This document shows positions 44,561 through 52,367 of a DNA stretch of 64,000 bases, in pieces. The translations under genes and the position numbers were made by a program. Every line of letters starts with the position of its first letter. Positions within the stretch are counted from its first letter, which is position 1. The DNA comes from Bacillota bacterium (GTDB lineage: Bacteria; Bacillota; Clostridia; Oscillospirales; Acutalibacteraceae). Under the pieces are notes generated by a model that was not told where the DNA came from, made no database searches, and worked only from the letters and a program-made list of their open reading frames with translations. The DNA is taken from contig JAEYPT010000007.1 in assembly GCA_023410445.1 (NCBI GenBank), positions 170,065 through 234,064 of the forward strand, in the 5' to 3' direction.

Positions 44561-45067
44561 ATGATCGGTTTGAAACAGGTTGTCTTGAAACATGAAATTG
44601 CAATAACACGGATTTTTGCAGTTCTTCGACTTTTATTGCAAGTCCTCGCTTTTGCACTTACAGCCCTTCTGGTTATAGCTGCACTGTATAAAATGTTTAC
44701 ACAATTTTCGCTGCCCGTATCATCAAAAAAGGCAATTGAAGCCATATCGAATTTCATCTCTTTATGGATGATCTTCTGCATAATAGGAATGGCGACTGCC
44801 TTGTTTTGTAATCATAACGTCATTGATCGTCTTGTTGATATTGCAGTAGGATCGTTCTTTTTGGAATCCTTAATTTTCAGCGCTGCTATTGTCATTGCAT
44901 ATTATCATATAACGGATCAGCTATTTGCTCTCTTTATTATTTACTCAACATTTTACATCCTGACTTACTCTTTGCATCATATTTTTCATGAATTCATTTG
45001 CCGAGCCAAAAAAGAAGAAATCTGTCACTTGACCAAGATTCTTCACGCTTATGAAGAATGCCTATGA
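44561..45067 (+). CDS. small membrane protein
   Basis: 168 residues with about four hydrophobic segments (LLLQVLAFALTALLVIAALY, FISLWMIFCIIGMATALFC, SLIFSAAIVIAYYHI, FIIYSTFYILTYSL). No known motif. GAAAGG touches the ATG; an in-frame TTG at 44570 would have better spacing. It belongs to an AT-rich run of small membrane proteins typical of mobile-element cargo. Function unknown. Confidence 0.65.
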   Translation: MIGLKQVVLKHEIAITRIFAVLRLLLQVLAFALTALLVIAALYKMFTQFSLPVSSKKAIEAISNFISLWMIFCIIGMATALFCNHNVIDRLVDIAVGSFFLESLIFSAAIVIAYYHITDQLFALFIIYSTFYILTYSLHHIFHEFICRAKKEEICHLTKILHAYEECL

Positions 45068-45154
45068 AGACCAGCGCTCACCTCTGGACAAATGGAGAGG
45101 ACTGGTTGAAATTGCTGAAAATACATTTTAATGACTTTTGAGAGGTGAAAGTTG

Positions 45155-45544
45155 ATGGAGACTATACATTTGAAGGCTGTTATGGTGTTTTTAAGTTTTT
45201 TTGTAACCCTTTGCGTCTTTATAGTATTATTCCCAAAGCTAATGAATCTGACAAGTCAAGCTTATTTGGACGCGCACGGTGTAACTGCGGCCGCAGAAGG
45301 TACGGTAAGCAATAAACAGTACATTGCAGCTCATACGGATTACGAGAGGTCATGGTTGTTTTCATCCTCAACATTTTATCCCGAAAAATATGAAATTCAA
45401 ATAAGGCGCTATGATACATCAAAAAGCAAATATGAAACGGCATCGTATGACATAGACAAATCCACTTATGATGAATTAAACATTGGAGATCATTTCAAAG
45501 ATACACTAAATCGAACCGTCTATTTTAAATTCGATCCAGAATGA
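45155..45544 (+). CDS. single-pass membrane protein
   Basis: 129 residues from ATG 45155 (GAGAGGTG upstream). One N-terminal membrane segment (AVMVFLSFFVTLCVFIVLF), then an extracytoplasmic domain with EGTVSNKQYIAAHTDYERSW and YEIQIRRYDTSKSKYETASY, which resembles small beta-domain proteins seen in Firmicute plasmids. Function unknown. Confidence 0.65.
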   Translation: METIHLKAVMVFLSFFVTLCVFIVLFPKLMNLTSQAYLDAHGVTAAAEGTVSNKQYIAAHTDYERSWLFSSSTFYPEKYEIQIRRYDTSKSKYETASYDIDKSTYDELNIGDHFKDTLNRTVYFKFDPE

Positions 45545-45567
45545 ACATCGATGAAAGGATTGTATAG

Positions 45568-45810
45568 ATGTTAAACCAGAGAATTAAACAAGCACGGATC
45601 GACATGGGATTATCCGAATCTGAGCTTGCCAGACAGAGCGGACACGCTGTCTCCACCATTCATGGGATTGAAAACGGCGACAACGAGAACCCGGGATTCA
45701 AACTGATCGGAGATATAGCGACGGTGTTGGAGATTTCGCTGGATGAACTGTTTCAAGCAGCATGCGGCAATAACAGAAATAGTCAAAAAAACAAGACACC
45801 GCTCTCGTAA
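45568..45810 (+). CDS. Xre/Cro-type helix-turn-helix regulator
   Basis: 80 residues. The HTH_3 domain fills most of it: IKQARIDMGLSESELARQSG, then VSTIHGIENGDNENPGF and IGDIATVLEISLDELF. Such proteins control integration and transfer genes in mobile elements. The terminator at 45792-45834 overlaps its last codons. Confidence 0.87.
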   Translation: MLNQRIKQARIDMGLSESELARQSGHAVSTIHGIENGDNENPGFKLIGDIATVLEISLDELFQAACGNNRNSQKNKTPLS

Positions 45811-45834
45811 ATCTGGGCAGTGTCTTTTTATTTT
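45792..45834 (+). terminator. intrinsic terminator overlapping the regulator stop
   Basis: AGACAC (45794-45799) with GTGTCT (45820-45825), imperfect GC pairs inside, then TTTTTATTTT. Confidence 0.7.
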
Positions 45835-45849
45835 GAAAGGGGGATTCCG

Positions 45850-46329
45850 ATGCTTATATTTATTTGCATCGTCATTGCTGCAATTTCTGGCATTCTAACA
45901 GCGATTCTTTGTCATTTTAAGCGAGAATTCTTATCAGAAATCAGTTCCATTTTTGCAGTAATGGGTTTAACAGGGGCTGCCCTATGCTTTATTGCGGGTT
46001 TTTTAGCACTGGGTTTATACAAAGTTGAAACTGTTAAACCTCAGCCATCAAGCGTGATTCATCTTGCACCGTTTAATGCCAGCGCAACAGAAAATAAAGT
46101 TTATTATATCATGGATACAAGAAATCGAACAATTTCATATCTAGATGGAAACAGCAATTCTCTATCCATTAACACTATCTCTTTAGATGACACCAAAATC
46201 ATCAAAGGAACCACTGATAAGCCTTACATCGAAAAGTTTGATTGTAAGGTGACTTGCGGAAAGGAAATGCTCTTTCAAGCTTGTGTTGATAAAGATGTTT
46301 ACCACCTGATTATTCCAGACACTCAATAG
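45850..46329 (+). CDS. membrane protein of unknown function
   Basis: 159 residues from ATG 45850, with AAAGGGGG upstream; an earlier in-frame GTG lies in the terminator and was rejected. Two membrane segments (ICIVIAAISGILTAILCHF and FAVMGLTGAALCFIAGFLAL), then a soluble part of about 95 residues (YYIMDTRNRTISYLDGN). No family recognised. Confidence 0.65.
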   Translation: MLIFICIVIAAISGILTAILCHFKREFLSEISSIFAVMGLTGAALCFIAGFLALGLYKVETVKPQPSSVIHLAPFNASATENKVYYIMDTRNRTISYLDGNSNSLSINTISLDDTKIIKGTTDKPYIEKFDCKVTCGKEMLFQACVDKDVYHLIIPDTQ

Positions 46330-46340
46330 GAGGCTCCAAT

Positions 46341-46372
46341 AAAAAATGCCACCCTCAAAGGATGGCATTTTT
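46341..46372. terminator. bidirectional terminator between convergent genes
   Basis: AAAAATGCCA (46342-46351) pairs with TGGCATTTTT (46363-46372), with CC/GG inside. It lies between two gene ends. Confidence 0.85.
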
Positions 46373-46378
46373 CAGTAA

Positions 46379-46597
46379 TTAAGCCTGTATAAGCTTGATG
46401 ATCTCGTCCACTGATTTTCCACTTTCCTGAACAGCTTTATAGAGAGCTTCTAACTGCATGTTCTTCTGCTTTTCAAGCAGTGTCTTTTTCTCAGCCTGTA
46501 ATGAGCTGATCTTATTCTTATAGTTCTCAATCTCAGCATCAATCTCTGCTAATTTTGTTTCAACAGATTCGAGGACCGGTTTTCTTCCACGCGGCAT
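46379..46597 (-). CDS. small coiled-coil protein
   Basis: 72 residues from ATG 46597 (AGGAGG eight bases upstream; an ATG two codons earlier is too close to the site). It begins MPRGRKPVLESVE, continues with a predicted coiled coil (KLAEIDAEIENYKNKISSLQ and the following heptads) and ends EALYKAVQESGKSVDEIIKL. The basic start and coiled coil could suit a small DNA-binding accessory protein. Family not recognised. Confidence 0.65.
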   Translation of the reverse strand: MPRGRKPVLESVETKLAEIDAEIENYKNKISSLQAEKKTLLEKQKNMQLEALYKAVQESGKSVDEIIKLIQA

Positions 46598-46626
46598 AAA
46601 CATAACCTCCTTATATTAGTGAATTA

Positions 46627-46654
46627 AGTATATCATAATGCTAATTAAAATCAA
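46627..46654 (-). promoter_or_regulatory. predicted promoter of the coiled-coil gene, flanked by an inverted repeat
   Basis: On the minus strand TTGATT (46654-46649), 16 bases, TATACT (46632-46627). AGTGAAT (46618-46624) and ATTCACT (46657-46663) flank it symmetrically and could be operator halves. Confidence 0.6.
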
Positions 46655-46687
46655 TTATTCACTTATCTTAAAATTGAGGGTAATAAA

Positions 46688-46963
46688 ATGGTTGTTTCTC
46701 TAATTCTATACCCGATGATTCTAACCATTATTGGCGCGGTATTGTTTCCCATCGGCAATGCCCTTGACAAAGATTACATATGTATGCCGGGCTTCTTAGC
46801 ATTTGGAATCGGGTTTTCGCTGACTGTGAATACACTGACGCAGGCTGGAATTATCCCAAACACAGTTTGGTCCCATTTACTTTACTCTGTAATATTTGGA
46901 CTAGCTGTGTTGGTACTTGATGCAAATGATTCTTTGGGACTTTTTAATAATCTTTCCCTTTAA
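46688..46963 (+). CDS. small membrane protein
   Basis: 91 residues with three hydrophobic segments (LILYPMILTIIGAVLFPIGN, MPGFLAFGIGFSLTVN, SHLLYSVIFGLAVLVLDA). No motif recognised. Divergent from the coiled-coil gene. Confidence 0.55.
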   Translation: MVVSLILYPMILTIIGAVLFPIGNALDKDYICMPGFLAFGIGFSLTVNTLTQAGIIPNTVWSHLLYSVIFGLAVLVLDANDSLGLFNNLSL

Positions 46964-47045
46964 TGGAACCTTAGCGAAAAATTTCATTGGCCTTTCTCTT
47001 TTAAAGGAAGATGAACCGATTTTACGTCATTAGGAGGGCAGACAC

Positions 47046-47222
47046 ATGGTAAAAAAATCAATAGCCTTTATATTGTTTTCAATTGTTTTATTAATTGGAA
47101 ACAGTATCTTCGCTGGTTTTAAATTTCAAAATTTCAATTCCATTTATTTGGTAGTAACGCTTTATTGCCTAGGAGGAATCTTGCTAGTTTTTGGCTTGTG
47201 TGTGCTTAATGATAACGCCTAG
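47046..47222 (+). CDS. 58-residue membrane peptide
   Basis: ATG 47046 has AGGAGGG seven bases upstream. The protein has two hydrophobic segments (IAFILFSIVLLIGNSIFAG and IYLVVTLYCLGGILLVFGLC). Unknown function; it could also be a small toxin-like or transfer-accessory peptide, without direct evidence. Confidence 0.5.
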   Translation: MVKKSIAFILFSIVLLIGNSIFAGFKFQNFNSIYLVVTLYCLGGILLVFGLCVLNDNA

Positions 47223-47287
47223 CATATGTTGAGCAAAGAAGTATAAGATTTCTAATATCCTAATTGATAAGCAAAGGAGGGATTAAA

Positions 47288-47521
47288 ATGTACACCCGTA
47301 AAAAATGCGCATTACCTAATGGAAGCATTGTACACGCAAGATACTTGTTTTGGGGGCAACAGTGTGATGGGCATTCAATGCTCATGTCTGAATGGATGCG
47401 TGAAAATGGAATTACACCGGACCAGGTACACATTATAGATACGGAACGAGAATTTGAACTTAATAGTAAAAATTTTATTTCAGCTTCATCATTTGAAAAT
47501 ATCGGAGGTGCTCTTTTATGA
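47288..47521 (+). CDS. small hypothetical protein
   Basis: 77 residues from ATG 47288 (AAAGGAGGG upstream). Sequence begins MYTRKKCALPNGSIVHARYL and contains DGHSMLMSEWMRENGI. Soluble and slightly acidic in its second half. Translationally coupled to the next gene (ATGA). Not recognised. Confidence 0.6.
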   Translation: MYTRKKCALPNGSIVHARYLFWGQQCDGHSMLMSEWMRENGITPDQVHIIDTEREFELNSKNFISASSFENIGGALL

Positions 47522-47676
47522 CGGTGAAAAATGAAGTCATAGAACAGTTTCTTAGAGATCTTAATTGCAAAGCCGGTACGGGGAACGGAATCGCCTACGG
47601 AACGATTGAGAAGCTGCGGCAGTTTGCAATCAGAGAGGGTTACATACAGGACAAAAACCAGCCTGCGAAAATTTGA
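47518..47676 (+). CDS. small hypothetical protein
   Basis: 52 residues, starting inside the stop of the previous gene with GGAGG nine bases upstream. KNEVIEQFLRDLNCKAGTGN and TIEKLRQFAIREGYIQD suggest a small helical, possibly winged-helix-like fold. Not recognised. Confidence 0.5.
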   Translation: MTVKNEVIEQFLRDLNCKAGTGNGIAYGTIEKLRQFAIREGYIQDKNQPAKI

Positions 47677-47681
47677 GATTG

Positions 47682-47750
47682 AAGGCGATTGAGCGAGTTT
47701 GCTTTTTGCATGCTCACCTACCATATATTGTGTTGGTAATCGCCTTTTCC
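47682..47750 (+). terminator. long-loop terminator
   Basis: AAGGCGATT (47682-47690) pairs with AATCGCCTT (47738-47746), followed by TTCC; an inner GAGC/GCTC stem is possible. Confidence 0.65.
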
Positions 47751-47857
47751 TTACCTGTGAAAAGAAGCTAAATTAAAATAACCGCCGAATTTCGCGTTTG
47801 ACTTTTTTGAAGCATGATGGCAGTAGAGAATTATACAAAATACCGATTTAGGATAAT

Positions 47858-47898
47858 GAGTACTTTTCTGTTAACCAGCAGGAAAGTACTCTTTTTTT
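47858..47898 (+). terminator. strong intrinsic terminator
   Basis: GAGTACTTT (47858-47866) pairs with AAAGTACTC (47883-47891), extended by CTG/CAG pairs, then seven T. It separates the upstream small genes from the maintenance module. Confidence 0.88.
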
Positions 47899-47909
47899 GA
47901 GGAGAAAGT

Positions 47910-48014
47910 ATGTTGGACGAAAATACGCTTGAATACGGTGTTGTACCAATTATCCTCCTTGTTTCACTTCTAATTGGATTAGTTATCCTTTTTTTGGAGA
48001 GTAAGAAGAAATAA
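47910..48014 (+). CDS. 34-residue single-pass membrane peptide
   Basis: ATG 47910 follows GAGGAGAAAGT. The peptide MLDENTLEYG then has one membrane segment (VPIILLVSLLIGLVILFL) and a basic end ESKKK. Probably real because of its ribosome site and membrane topology signals. Unknown role. Confidence 0.5.
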   Translation: MLDENTLEYGVVPIILLVSLLIGLVILFLESKKK

Positions 48015-48026
48015 GCGCAGAGCAGC

Positions 48027-48083
48027 GGAGCTGAAGCTCCGTTAATGCGGCTCGGTTACCGCCGAACGGTTGCAAGCCCGCAT
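48027..48083 (+). promoter_or_regulatory. structured leader upstream of parA
   Basis: A perfect hairpin CGGAGC-TGAA-GCTCCG (48027-48042) is followed by ATGCGG (48045-48050) pairing with CCGCAT (48078-48083). The 13-base stretch TAATGCGGCTCGG (48043-48055) recurs exactly at 50857-50869, upstream of the replication gene. The shared motif may be a protein site or RNA switch coordinating both units. Confidence 0.5.
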
Positions 48084-48119
48084 GTGAGTAAAGTGAAATA
48101 ACAAAAGGAGAGAAACAAA

Positions 48120-48887
48120 ATGAGTAAAATTGCAATTACCTATGAAAAAGGCGGCGTCGCCAAAACGACCACCGCGGTCAATGTTTCCGCCATCCTGGCG
48201 GAGAGAGGGTATAAGGTCCTTCTGATCGACCTTGACCATCAGAGCTATGCAACCAGTTATTACGGCCTGTATGATGAAAACCTTCCGGGTGTCTTTGAAC
48301 TGATGCAGGGAGCCGTTTCTGCCTCTCAGGTTATCCGTCCTACAGGCATCCCGAACCTTGACATTCTACCGGCCACCTATGCGCTGCGAGGCATTGAAAC
48401 GGTTCTCATGATGAAGTCTCGCAGACAGGAGTACACCCTGCAGGCGGCGATGCAGGATGCCGACGCGAAATATGATTACATACTGATCGACTGCCCGCCG
48501 AGCGGAGAGAGGGTCAAGACGAACGCTCTGGCCTATGCGGACTATGTTCTTCTGCCGACGATCCCGGACGATTATGCGATCCACGGCCTGCAGTGCATGG
48601 CAGAAACCATTGTGGATATCAAGCAGGGTGTTAACCCGGCTCTCTCCGTACTGGGCGTCCTGATCACGATCGATGAGCGAACGGCTAATAAAATGGCATA
48701 TAAGCAGGCGCTGCAGAAACAAACCATTTTCCCTTGCTTTAAGACGGCAATTCGGAAAAACACGAAGCTTTCCGAAGCGATTAACGCCCACCAGCCCATC
48801 AACCTGTATGAACCGAAAAGCAACGGCAACGCGGATTATAACGCCCTCACGGATGAGATCCTGTCGTTGACCGGGCATAAGGGATGA
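48120..48887 (+). CDS. parA: ParA-family partition ATPase
   Basis: 255 residues. The deviant Walker A is EKGGVAKTTTAVNVSAIL, followed by VLLIDLDHQSYAT and YILIDCPPSGERVKTNAL. It binds ATP and non-specific DNA and moves ParB-bound DNA, or regulates its own operon. AGGAGAG precedes the ATG. Seven bases separate it from the ParB-like gene, the classical parAB order. It suggests that the element replicates or persists as a circle at some stage. Confidence 0.93.
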   Translation: MSKIAITYEKGGVAKTTTAVNVSAILAERGYKVLLIDLDHQSYATSYYGLYDENLPGVFELMQGAVSASQVIRPTGIPNLDILPATYALRGIETVLMMKSRRQEYTLQAAMQDADAKYDYILIDCPPSGERVKTNALAYADYVLLPTIPDDYAIHGLQCMAETIVDIKQGVNPALSVLGVLITIDERTANKMAYKQALQKQTIFPCFKTAIRKNTKLSEAINAHQPINLYEPKSNGNADYNALTDEILSLTGHKG

Positions 48888-48893
48888 TGAGCG

Positions 48894-50531
48894 ATGCAGA
48901 CATACATCTGTAAATGCGGGCGGAAATTTCAGAAATCCGGTGATTCAGATACAACCGGGTACCGCTTGCAGGATTACGGCCCAGCTCATGAATGCTTTGG
49001 TTGTCCGTATGTAGTTAAGATAACAGAATGGTATCCGGAGCCGACCGTGAAAGGATACGAATGCCGCGGCAGCAAGTATATTGAATACGGCACCACGGCT
49101 CGGTTGAGCGTCAAGGACAAATGCGTCGGCAAAATTTATAGTTTGGATTTCGATTTCTTGCTTAGTATCAAAGACTATGCGGACCTGCTTGACGGGATTA
49201 CGCCGGATCGTGCTGATTTCTCATCCCGTCCGGTCGATTACGGGGCCGATGGCCGTCATATTTTTACTATATATCCCTTACAGAATAAGACCGGCATCCG
49301 TGCGAAGCAACTCCTTCAGAAAGCGTTTTTCAACGAGGACGGGAGCCGGAAGGATAAAACACCGGAAGAGGAAAAGCAAATCGTAATGAATCGGATTAAG
49401 GAGGGAAAATCAATGGGCAAATTAAACTTCGGTAACATAACCGCTGGTCTTGATAAAGTCAAATCGGTTGCGGAATCCCTTGCAAATGTATCACACTTTG
49501 AGCTTATACCCCTTGAGTATATAAAACCGGCTCAGTACAATCCATTTGCGGAGCATGATACTGACCAAAGTCGGCATGAAGTGGCCGTCAGCATTCAGGC
49601 CAACGGCTTACTTGAACCCCTTGTCGTAAATAAAAAGTCCGATGAGGAATATACACTAATCGCGGGTGAACACCGTTTCACAGCAATCAAGTTATATTTG
49701 TCGGAACAATTCAAAAAAGTCCCTTGCATGGTATTTGAGGGGCAGTCAGATGACGAAGCGCAACTAAAGCTCTATGAAGCTAACCGACAGCGAGAATACA
49801 CTCAAGAAGAAAAATTCAGGCGATATCAGGAACTTGAAATTCTGCTTACCAGGATGAAGGAATCCGGGAACTATAACGGCCCTATTCAGATGGGGATTGC
49901 AAGCCTGCTGGGCGTCAGTGACCGTCAGATCAGAAAATATAAGGCAATTACGGATATTCTTCCACCGGAAGCACGGCAAGCAATCGCACAAGGAGAGCTC
50001 AGCATCAACGATGCGGCCCGAATGGCGGTACATTCCAAAAATCCGGAACAAGCCCCGGCAGAACCAAAAACCGGAACCGGTTCCGGTTTTTCGGGAAGCT
50101 CACTGGACGATCCATCGGTTGAGGATGGTATTCCCTCCCCCGATCAGACGTCTGAGAAAGAAACGAATCCTCAACATCTTTCAAAAGTCAAAATTCAATA
50201 TGCACTGAAACAGCACTATCAGCAGAAAAGAGATAAGCTGTTTTTATTTTACCTGTTTCAGGTTCCTACGACACAGGAGGCCATTCCGGAACTTAAACCA
50301 GATTGTGGATATAGCGGAGGCCCAGTGATGTTTGAAAACGGTATCCACGGCGACTGCACCGCACAATCAACCCATTTGGAAATCAGCTATAATCGCATCC
50401 GCGAAACAATGACCTATTCTCAGGTTGACGCGATCGTGCGTGAGATGATCCGGTCTGGGGAATGGCTTCCGGAAGATCAACGGAAGAAGCTGATTCTCAA
50501 ACATCTCAGGGAAGGGAATTCAAGCGAATGA
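48894..50531 (+). CDS. parB: ParB-like partition protein with Cys-rich N-terminal domain
   Basis: 545 residues. Residues 1-110 hold Cys/His sites (TYICKCGRKF and AHECFGCPY) and may bind zinc; this domain is not part of ordinary ParB. ParB begins near residue 200: FELIPLEYIKPAQYNPFAEH, LLEPLVVNK, LIAGEHRFTAIKLY, then the helix-turn-helix IASLLGVSDRQIRKYKAI. A linker (about 385-440) carries a 26-base DNA palindrome. A C-terminal helical domain ends at EGNSSE. ParB spreads from a centromere site and activates ParA. Confidence 0.88.
   Translation: MQTYICKCGRKFQKSGDSDTTGYRLQDYGPAHECFGCPYVVKITEWYPEPTVKGYECRGSKYIEYGTTARLSVKDKCVGKIYSLDFDFLLSIKDYADLLDGITPDRADFSSRPVDYGADGRHIFTIYPLQNKTGIRAKQLLQKAFFNEDGSRKDKTPEEEKQIVMNRIKEGKSMGKLNFGNITAGLDKVKSVAESLANVSHFELIPLEYIKPAQYNPFAEHDTDQSRHEVAVSIQANGLLEPLVVNKKSDEEYTLIAGEHRFTAIKLYLSEQFKKVPCMVFEGQSDDEAQLKLYEANRQREYTQEEKFRRYQELEILLTRMKESGNYNGPIQMGIASLLGVSDRQIRKYKAITDILPPEARQAIAQGELSINDAARMAVHSKNPEQAPAEPKTGTGSGFSGSSLDDPSVEDGIPSPDQTSEKETNPQHLSKVKIQYALKQHYQQKRDKLFLFYLFQVPTTQEAIPELKPDCGYSGGPVMFENGIHGDCTAQSTHLEISYNRIRETMTYSQVDAIVREMIRSGEWLPEDQRKKLILKHLREGNSSE
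50066..50091. repeat. 26-bp perfect palindrome inside parB
   Basis: The 13 bases AAAAACCGGAACC are followed at once by their exact complement. It lies in the part encoding the linker (KTGTGSGFSGS). It could be a centromere or operator site for ParB. Because it ends in five T, it could also act as an intragenic terminator. Confidence 0.7.
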
Positions 50532-50842
50532 CAGTTGTTATAAAAGGTTTTAGGTTCCTTTCAAAAAATGATCCCGTTCGTTGCGCTGATCCTCGCGCAC
50601 AAGCGCTTGTCAGCATAGTCATCGACGAGGAATTGATTATCAATGATATACGGATCTGTGAAGCTCGTCACCGCCTCTGTATCGAATTTGCTGAAAATCC
50701 TTTTCCGGTGCGTAAGAATCATACGGAGCACATTGTGGTACCGGTCACCTTGGAAGTAAGGCGGAGAATTGAAGGCATTGTTCTTGATCGGTACAATAAA
50801 GCATTGGAAAAAAGGAGAATGGTGAATTCAGCAAGAGTATAA
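50528..50842 (+). CDS. SpoVG-family protein, first copy
   Basis: 104 residues from ATG 50528, overlapping the parB stop. The SpoVG pattern is clear: ALVSIVIDEELIINDIRICE, LCIEFAENPFPV, IVVPVTLEVRRRIEGIVLDR. SpoVG proteins bind DNA or RNA and act as global regulators in Firmicutes. Copies on mobile elements are common but little studied. A second, different copy lies at 52024. Confidence 0.85.
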   Translation: MTVVIKGFRFLSKNDPVRCADPRAQALVSIVIDEELIINDIRICEARHRLCIEFAENPFPVRKNHTEHIVVPVTLEVRRRIEGIVLDRYNKALEKRRMVNSARV

Positions 50843-50856
50843 AAGGGGTTTTCCTG

Positions 50857-50899
50857 TAATGCGGCTCGGATTGCTACTGATCGATTAAATCGAGCGCAT
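50857..50899 (+). promoter_or_regulatory. structured leader upstream of the replication gene
   Basis: TAATGCGGCTCGG (50857-50869) is identical to the motif before parA. ATGCG-G-CTCG pairs with CGAG-CGCAT (50891-50899), with one bulged G; an inner CGATT/AATCG stem competes. It ends 33 bases before the next start. Confidence 0.5.
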
Positions 50900-50932
50900 C
50901 TACAATAATAGAAAAAGATGGGATGAGAAAAA

Positions 50933-51964
50933 ATGGAAAGAGCTAAAAGCGGAACATTTCGGAAAAAGACCAATTTTGCTGCGGTTTCCAACAGCGCTTT
51001 GAAAGACCCGAAGTTATCCCTGAAGGCCAAAGGCCTTTACTCGGTTATTCAGAGCTATATTACTATGCCAGGCATTGAGCTAAAAAAGAGTAAGCTTCGC
51101 GCACTTTGTCAGGAGGGCGAAAAGGCTTTCGACAGTGTTTGGAAGGAGCTGAAAAACTCCGGATATCTTAAAATCTACCGCAGCCCGACCGGGGAGGACG
51201 ATCAATTCAAGTATGAATATGAGCTGCTGGATGAAGCCGACCTTTCTCGGCCAGCCTTGCTTACTCTGAATAAGTTTGGTGATGTTGTTCCGCCAAAAAA
51301 TCCGGCGGAAGGACAGATCTCGCATACCCCCCAAAAAGGGGGTGATGCGAAAAGTGACCCGCCTACCGAACCAACCCCAGAACAGCAAACAGGAACCCAT
51401 CCAGAAAATACGGAAGATTTGGCATACCCCCCAAATGGGGGATATGCCAAATTCATTCCTACCGAAAGCCCAGATCCGCATCCCCCCCTTTTCGCACCCT
51501 ATGCGGATGACACCCAATGCGACGCGCACCCGGTGCCAGATGGGGGGGATATAAGTAATACTAAGGACGATAAAACTAATGACCATAAGACTTATAAGTC
51601 TGTCAGTCAGTCTATTGAAAGCAGTATGACAGACGGACCTGACGAAATTCGTGATAAATTGAAAGAGCAGATTGATTACGACTTCTTTAAGGAGAGCTAC
51701 CCGTCCGATCTGGTCGGTGTGGACGCCCTGATTGACAGCATGACTGAAATGCTAATCACACCCGGAAGCAAAATAAATGGCTTGATCCAAAGTCCCAAGG
51801 CGCTGAAAGTATACATAGACAAAGTGGACGAGACCGTTGTTCAGGATTTCATGGAGCATATGCGAGGAAAGTCCATGCGCAACGTAAAAAACATTTCGGC
51901 CTACTGGCGCAGCGCTTTCATTAATTTTCTGCGAGAACAGGGATTTATCATGCTCACAGCTTAA
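50933..51964 (+). CDS. replisome-organizer-like replication protein
   Basis: 343 residues. The N-terminal 90 residues (NSALKDPKLSLKAKGLYSVI, then AFDSVWKELKNSGYLKIYRS) are the winged-helix domain of phage replisome organizers and RepA-N-like proteins. The C-terminal 110 residues (FFKESYPSDLVGVDALIDSM, then VKNISAYWRSAFINFL) are of the type found on clostridial elements (DUF6017-like, from memory). The linker (about 120-225) is rich in Pro, Gly and Asp, and its DNA holds G/C-run palindromes. It probably starts replication of the excised element. Confidence 0.8.
   Translation: MERAKSGTFRKKTNFAAVSNSALKDPKLSLKAKGLYSVIQSYITMPGIELKKSKLRALCQEGEKAFDSVWKELKNSGYLKIYRSPTGEDDQFKYEYELLDEADLSRPALLTLNKFGDVVPPKNPAEGQISHTPQKGGDAKSDPPTEPTPEQQTGTHPENTEDLAYPPNGGYAKFIPTESPDPHPPLFAPYADDTQCDAHPVPDGGDISNTKDDKTNDHKTYKSVSQSIESSMTDGPDEIRDKLKEQIDYDFFKESYPSDLVGVDALIDSMTEMLITPGSKINGLIQSPKALKVYIDKVDETVVQDFMEHMRGKSMRNVKNISAYWRSAFINFLREQGFIMLTA
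51321..51448. repeat. G/C-run palindromes in the replication gene
   Basis: Two similar inverted repeats: GCAT...CCCCCC, A-rich loop, GGGGG...ATGC (51322-51348), and GGCATA...CCCCCC, AAAT, GGGGG...TATGCC (51421-51448). A weaker third one is at 51479-51554. They encode PQKGG and PPNGGYA. Replication origins are often inside rep genes, so they are candidate origin sites. Confidence 0.6.
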
Positions 51965-52023
51965 CTGAGAGATGGACAACCTATGACATCTTCGATGAAA
52001 GGGAGAAAGGAGGAACGGAACAA

Positions 52024-52287
52024 GTGCAAATCACAACAGTCAATATTCGGTTGCTTCACGACGATACCGAAGCCAGCAGACGTCTGAAAGCAATCGCCAG
52101 TATCACGCTTGATAATATGCTCACTGTGAATGACATCCTCGTCGTACAGGCGCGGAATCGTATGTGTATCTTCTTTCCGGAAAACCAATATCATGAAACA
52201 ACCGTCGTTCCACGGGTAAAGGCGTTTTCGAAGCAAATAGAGTCTGCGATCATTGATCGATATAACCTTGCCTGTAAAACCGCGTAA
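52024..52287 (+). CDS. SpoVG-family protein, second copy
   Basis: 87 residues from GTG 52024, with AAGGAGG upstream. LKAIASITLDNMLTVNDILV, MCIFFPENQY and FSKQIESAIIDRYNLA follow the SpoVG pattern closely, including length. It is clearly diverged from the first copy. The two copies flank the replication gene. Possibly they control copy number or expression of the module (inference). Confidence 0.87.
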   Translation: MQITTVNIRLLHDDTEASRRLKAIASITLDNMLTVNDILVVQARNRMCIFFPENQYHETTVVPRVKAFSKQIESAIIDRYNLACKTA

Positions 52288-52367
52288 AACTACATTATAC
52301 CTGCCATTATCCATCTGTGATTTTATTCTCAGAGGACGTACAAAAAAGGTGAAGAGATGGTAAACAA

